Positions 59,970 through 64,000 of a stretch of 64,000 nucleotides of DNA are shown here, piece after piece (position 1 is the first letter of the stretch; each line of letters opens with the position of its first letter). The notes beneath the pieces are model-generated. The model was not told where the DNA came from and did not search any database. It saw only the letters and a list, made by a program, of their open reading frames with translations. Location of the stretch: NCBI RefSeq assembly GCF_021134715.1, contig NC_060028.1, positions 8,593,482 to 8,657,481 of the forward strand, in the 5' to 3' direction. The translations under genes were made by a program, and so were the position numbers. The DNA comes from Daphnia pulex (Eukaryota > Arthropoda > Branchiopoda > Diplostraca > Daphniidae).

Positions 59970-60506
59970 TGTCTCTGGCCTTTTCTCTCTCCTTTTTATA
60001 CGATTTTTTGATCACCCTCACCTCTTAAGCCTTGCGGCTATTGTACCTATTTGATAATGATGAAACACGTACCTTTCTCACCCAACCTCTCCGCCGTCGC
60101 ATGATACGTTTTATGTAATGATCTCCATGACCTTCAAGCGCGAAGGAAATGCAAACTGGCCTTTCCTTCTTTAGGTTGGCGTTGCTGGGGATGGGTCTAC
60201 AACAACAAATATCAAAATGAATACCAAATAGCTGAGCCTTGCGGGTATTTTATCTGTTTGATAATGATGAAACACGTACCTTTCTCACCCAACCTCTACA
60301 CCACCGCATTGACAGTTTTACACGTAATTTTCACCGTGACCTTCAAGCGTGAAGGACATGCAAACTGGCCGGCCCGTCTGCAGGTTGAACTCTACAATGG
60401 TAATTGAAAAATGATAAATAAATACTGCATCACTTGGAACATGTTGAAAATATACAGTACCTCCGCATACAAAGGATCGCCATAGCCGTGGGTACTTAGT
60501 ACTTAC

Positions 60507-61514
60507 CACGGCTGTCATGGAACTGGCTGCTAGGCCAGAACCGGAGCCACTTTTGTTGAGATCCGAATGAAAACGTGCCAAACCAAAATCGGCCAAAACA
60601 GCTCGTACGACTTTTCCTTCGTCATCCCGTTGCAGTAAAACATTGGTGGATTTCACGTCACGGTGGACCATAACTGAACCGCCCGGCTCCTGCTGAGTGG
60701 AATGCTGCTGAGTAGATGGAGAGCCTCGCGATGAGATGGCGAGCGATCAGCATAATTTGATTCACGTCTAATTTGAATTTGCTGTTTTTTGCTTGGCCAC
60801 CGAAAAGACAGTCGAAAAGAGTCCCTCCGTTGGCGAATTCAAAGATGAGCGAGACTCTAATCGATGCGTCACCATCACTCGATTCGTTATCCATGCAAAG
60901 ACCAAGCAGTCCAATAATATTGCGGTGCTGGACAGCTGAAAGGGCTTCAACCTCTTGTTGAATCATCTTGGCGAACGATCGAGCCTCAACGACCGTGCTG
61001 CAACGTCAAGGAGAGCGGATTTCTTTGACGGCTACTTGACGTCCATGCCAAGTTCCTTTGCACACTTGACCGAATCCTCCACGCCCAATCGGCTCCTGAT
61101 AGTTGTCGGTTATCTTTCCAATGCGACGACGGCTGACAACGACAGCTCCGGTTGAGGCGATCACATTGCTCAATCGGACTTGCAGAAGATCAATTTCAAT
61201 CAGAATTTTAGAAAAGATAGAAGATGAGGTAGGAGGATTGTTTTCAGGAACACACAAAGTTCGGCTTTTTGCTCCAGTGGAAATAGCTGCAGATATCGAT
61301 TTGTCGATGACGACCTGCTGGCTCTTAATGCCAATGGGAGGACAGCCTGTTTGGCTTTGGCTTCCTGCAAACTAATCTCCAATTCCTGAATCTTCTTCTG
61401 TAGTTCCAGCATCCGCCATCGATCTTGTGAATCTCTTTCTTGTGAATCCAAACGTTCCACTGGCTCCGGTTGATTGATTTGTGAAGGCGGTGAAGCGGGC
61501 ACAGGCACAAACAT
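60507..61514 (-). pseudogene. Protein kinase pseudogene (Ser/Thr or TKL type) with coiled-coil N-part
   Basis: Minus strand. A coiled-coil-like segment (LELQKKIQELEISLQEAKAK) precedes a kinase domain. The domain has the glycine loop IGRGGFGQVCKGTWHGRQ, VAVKE with the ATP lysine, an alpha-C helix EARSFAKMIQQEVEALS, catalytic HRDVKSTNVLL and DFGLARF. Lesions are a two-base shift at a TGTGTG run between the coiled coil and the kinase (about 61250), a TGA stop after VAVKEIRSP (about 61007), and at least two shifts between ARHL and VMVHRD (60680-60740). The last exon ends at a good donor (60507), but the expected APE segment and C-lobe are not found; the inverted repeat begins 50 bp further on. 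The lesions make it non-functional as read; the subfamily is uncertain. Confidence 0.75.
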
Positions 61515-61519
61515 AGGTG

Positions 61520-62560
61520 ATGCGAAGATATTTTAATAGCTTGTGATTGTTGATGATGTGACCGAATATCCCGATGGAACACATTCGCGTTCTAAAAGAA
61601 AATTAAATGTTATGAAATATAACAGAACTATGTGCCAAGAGCAGTAAACGAGAAACGAATGGAATATAAATAGTGTGCTATAAATTAAACCATTAAAAAT
61701 CTATCCAACCCAACGTTTAAAATGAAGACAAAAAATATCGCATGATCGATGTAAACTCTCCCTTACAGCCATTCAAATTTTTAAAGTTTCTAAAAAGGTG
61801 TCATAGTAAAAATGCAATACCAGACAAGCAGATACTCTAATAATGTTATCCACGAAAACTATTACCAAATCCCTGAGTCACAACACTAGGAAGGAAGAGC
61901 AACCTCTCCGCCGTGGCATCATGACACGTTTTACGTAATGATTTACGTGACCTGCGAGTGTGAAGGATATAGAATATATCATGGTGTGCTGGTTTGGAGT
62001 ATGGCCTGGGGGCTGGTGTCCGGTGTTCGAATGACCGCATGCCATTTCACCACCTAGTCGTTGATGAAAGTATTCGTATTCCAACGGCAATTTTCGATAA
62101 TCATAAGTATCCACAAGATTCTCTCAAGACGAAACGGGACACGGACACCTTTGGGGCTTGGGCTTATGGGGATTGGTCAAATTGATTGCGAACACATAGA
62201 GCTAACGATTTGATTATTACATCAGTAAGACAAATGAAGTTAATGAAGCAGTTTCCAAAGCAACTGCAAAAAAAAAGAGTATTTAAACAAAAATGTGTAA
62301 GATCTTAGTATTAAATAAGGTAAACCAATATCTACTTATTGCCTATTTAAATCAGTAAATTTTCATTAGTTGAAGAATAAAGAAACTGTTCTCAACATTT
62401 TTCAATTTGACCATTATTAGGTGAACACCAGCTGAAAATTACCACCTACTTTAGCTGATAACCAAACACTGTGAACCAAGTGCAAATACGCAGTGAAGCA
62501 TCAATTGGCGAAATATTTATTTACTGTCGTTTTCTGGAACACGGCATCTCCGTTTTCTAC
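61520..62560. other. Region between the kinase pseudogene and RBM19
   Basis: An open frame at 61878-62114 (minus) reads MDTYDYRKLPLEYEYFHQRL and later SISFTLAGHVNHYVKRVM. The second part is related to the terminal repeat units of the inverted repeat (SFALEGHGDHYIKRIM). It may be a decayed 5' exon of the kinase gene or just that repeat; no complete gene is seen. Confidence 0.4.
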
Positions 62561-62567
62561 CATACAA

Positions 62568-63950
62568 CTAATCAGATTCTATTCCGTTTGCAGGTAATTC
62601 CAATTTCTTGTTGCGTTTTGTAGGTGGTCCTATATCGAAAAGAAAATAAATGAATTTCACAACGAGTTTAATATTTTGTACAAGATTTGCCTTCAGTATA
62701 ATGGGAAGTAGTTCTTCTTCGAACATCTTCTACCGTATCTTCGCTAGCCGCCCACTCCAACACCAAACGTCGTCCATACAAATGAGTACTTGCTGATAAA
62801 CTTTCAAATGCTCTCTGTAAGTAATAAAGGTAATACATATGACACAAAATGGAAAATAAAAGCTTCTTCTTTTGCTAAGCCTTACTTTAGCATCTTGCTT
62901 TGTGATGAAATCTATAAATGCAAAACCACGATGTGATTGATTTCCAGCCATTTTTTTTGGCAAACGAACTGCCTTTAGTTCACCGAATGGCCTAAAAATT
63001 TTCAAAATCATAAAAATATTTCTAGATCCTTTTATCCTATAATGAAGAATTATTACTTGAAGAGTTCAGTCACTTCCTTGGTCGTGGCTTCAAACGGAAT
63101 ATTCCTAACGAGTAATTTACTGGATATCGGTTCTTTAGTTGTCGACAAAGTTTTTCTCGCAGTAATTATCGTTTCTTCTTTGTTTTCAGTTCGATTTGAA
63201 CGCTTAAATGATATGGTATTATTTAAAAGTTACAAGTTAACAAGTAAGTTTTAGTTTTACCTTCAGTTCAATTGTATGACCATCCAACGTCGAGTTTTGC
63301 AATTCTTTTAAAGCTGTAACTGTAGCTTTTTTTGACAAAAACTGAACAAATCCGTAACCCATCGATAAAAACTGGCCAGGATTTTTCGGGTCTTTTTTCC
63401 GAGCCACAGTTGCGGAAAAAATGGGTCCGCAAGACTCGAAATGCTTACGCATCGATTGATCAGTAGTCGCAAAGTTAACATTTTTAACAAAGACTGTGGT
63501 ATCCTGTTCAGGTTGTTCTTCAACTTTATCAGAAGGAATTGGATTATTTTCTTCTAAAGTAGCCACTGCACTTGCATCTTTGACTGAACAAGTAAAAATT
63601 CAAATATTATTTGTTTATGTTTGATAGTTGGAATGCCACTGTAATTTACCTTTTGTTTTATTTTCAGAAGGTTTAGATTCAACGCGTTGAGCAGCCGTTC
63701 GAAAAACATCCATTGGAGCCCATTCCAGATACAAAGGCATGTGACGAAATTTCGAATAAGCCAACTTACGGAAAGCTGCCTTAGCTTCCGTTGGTTCAAG
63801 AAATTCGACAATAGCAGTTACGCCACGTGGTGGTAAAAGAACACGACCTAATTCACCGAAAGGGCTGAAAAGATCGCGAAGCTCGTCAACATTTGATTGA
63901 GCATCCAAATTTTTTACCAACATCACTGTTTTGGATCGTTGTTTAGGTGC
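62568..63950 (-). CDS. RBM19: RNA-binding protein 19 (RBM19/Mrd1), C-terminal part, 5' end outside the window
   Basis: Six exons are visible (63650-63950, 63261-63583, 63057-63202, 62886-62991, 62691-62814, 62568-62629). They encode the last three RRMs. The first is KTVMLVKNL...[18 protein letters not shown]...[14 protein letters not shown]; the second is [17 protein letters not shown]...GYGFVQF; the third is [14 protein letters not shown]...[12 protein letters not shown]...RGFAFIDF, ending [12 protein letters not shown]. These match RRM4-6 of human RBM19, a nucleolar protein needed for 18S rRNA maturation. The final intron (62630-62690) has a GC donor (GAAG|GCAAAT); splicing there gives [17 protein letters not shown] and a stop at 62568, as expected for the basic tail. 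The gene begins beyond 64000. Confidence 0.95.
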
Positions 63951-64000
63951 CTAAGAGAAGATTAAAATTTAATCAAACATACACGCTATTAACCAAACAC

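Larger units (their letters stand above)
55441..60456 (-). repeat. Right arm of the giant inverted repeat
   Basis: This is the reverse complement of the left arm. It lacks the transposon but keeps 425 bp (57717-58141) lost on the left, so its tyrosine-rich genes Y2 and Y3 are more complete. Its outer end meets the kinase pseudogene. A diverged relative of its terminal repeat unit lies outside the arm at about 61900-61975, which suggests that this side is the original locus and the left arm the copy. Confidence 0.95.

Noticed and set aside
47776-60456. CRISPR array or integron-like repeat system
   Set aside because: The repeats are long inverted arms and protein-coding tandem units in a eukaryotic genome; no short regularly spaced direct repeats are present.
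60318-60507. Continuation of the kinase frame to EGHGENYV
   Set aside because: The frame runs past a good splice donor into the inverted repeat, and its sequence there belongs to the repeat units, not to a kinase C-lobe.

Overview
The window looks like nuclear DNA of an arthropod, most likely a branchiopod crustacean such as Daphnia. Genes are split by many short GT-AG introns (often 60-80 bp), with a few GC-AG introns. A telomere-type TTAGG/CCTAA run is present. The protein families are animal: ABRA/costars, ORMDL, LAGE3/Pcc1, PIG-P, RBM19 and membrane-anchored GH31 alpha-glucosidases. The tyrosine-rich YYTTKAP-type repeat proteins resemble ones I recall from Daphnia predicted proteomes; the species itself is inferred.

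Layout. 1-11.4 kb: no supportable protein gene, many microsatellites, and three exon-like blocks near 2.1-2.9 kb. 11.5-14.1 kb (-): five-exon ABRA-like actin/Rho regulator. 14.3-22.6 kb: no supportable gene. 22.6-28 kb: compact housekeeping cluster of ORMDL (-), Pcc1/LAGE3 (+) overlapping PIG-P (+) by 11 nt, then a large protein with a PIP box (-, possibly SLF2-like) whose last exon has a decayed copy just downstream. 29.9-44 kb: three tandem, apparently intact GH31 alpha-glucosidases (-) with a transmembrane anchor and trefoil domain. They are followed at 45.4-46 kb by a small gene encoding only an anchor plus a Ser/Thr stalk. 47.8-60.5 kb: a very large, nearly identical inverted repeat (arms 6.4 and 5.0 kb, spacer 1.2 kb) carrying mirrored arrays of decayed tyrosine-rich secreted-protein genes. 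60.5-61.5 kb (-): a protein kinase pseudogene that stops at the repeat border. 62.6-64 kb (-): the 3' part of RBM19, running off the window.

The most striking structure is the inverted repeat. The 1,420-bp difference between its arms is accounted for exactly by three events. One is a 1,830-bp terminal-inverted-repeat transposon plus its 8-bp target duplication, present only in the left arm while the right arm keeps the empty site. The second is a 425-bp segment missing from the left arm, and the third is a 7-bp insertion in the left arm. The transposon carries a (CCTAA)n telomeric run, an internal palindrome and two tRNA-like sequences. The inverted repeat could be a real palindrome or two haplotypes mis-joined in the assembly; long reads would decide.

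How the genes fit together: the GH31 array suggests expanded capacity to digest starch or oligosaccharides at a membrane surface. The 22.6-28 kb cluster is unrelated housekeeping genes packed closely (sphingolipid control, tRNA t6A modification, GPI-anchor synthesis, probable genome maintenance). All boundaries were read by eye from splice signals and family resemblance; no alignment or database search was run.
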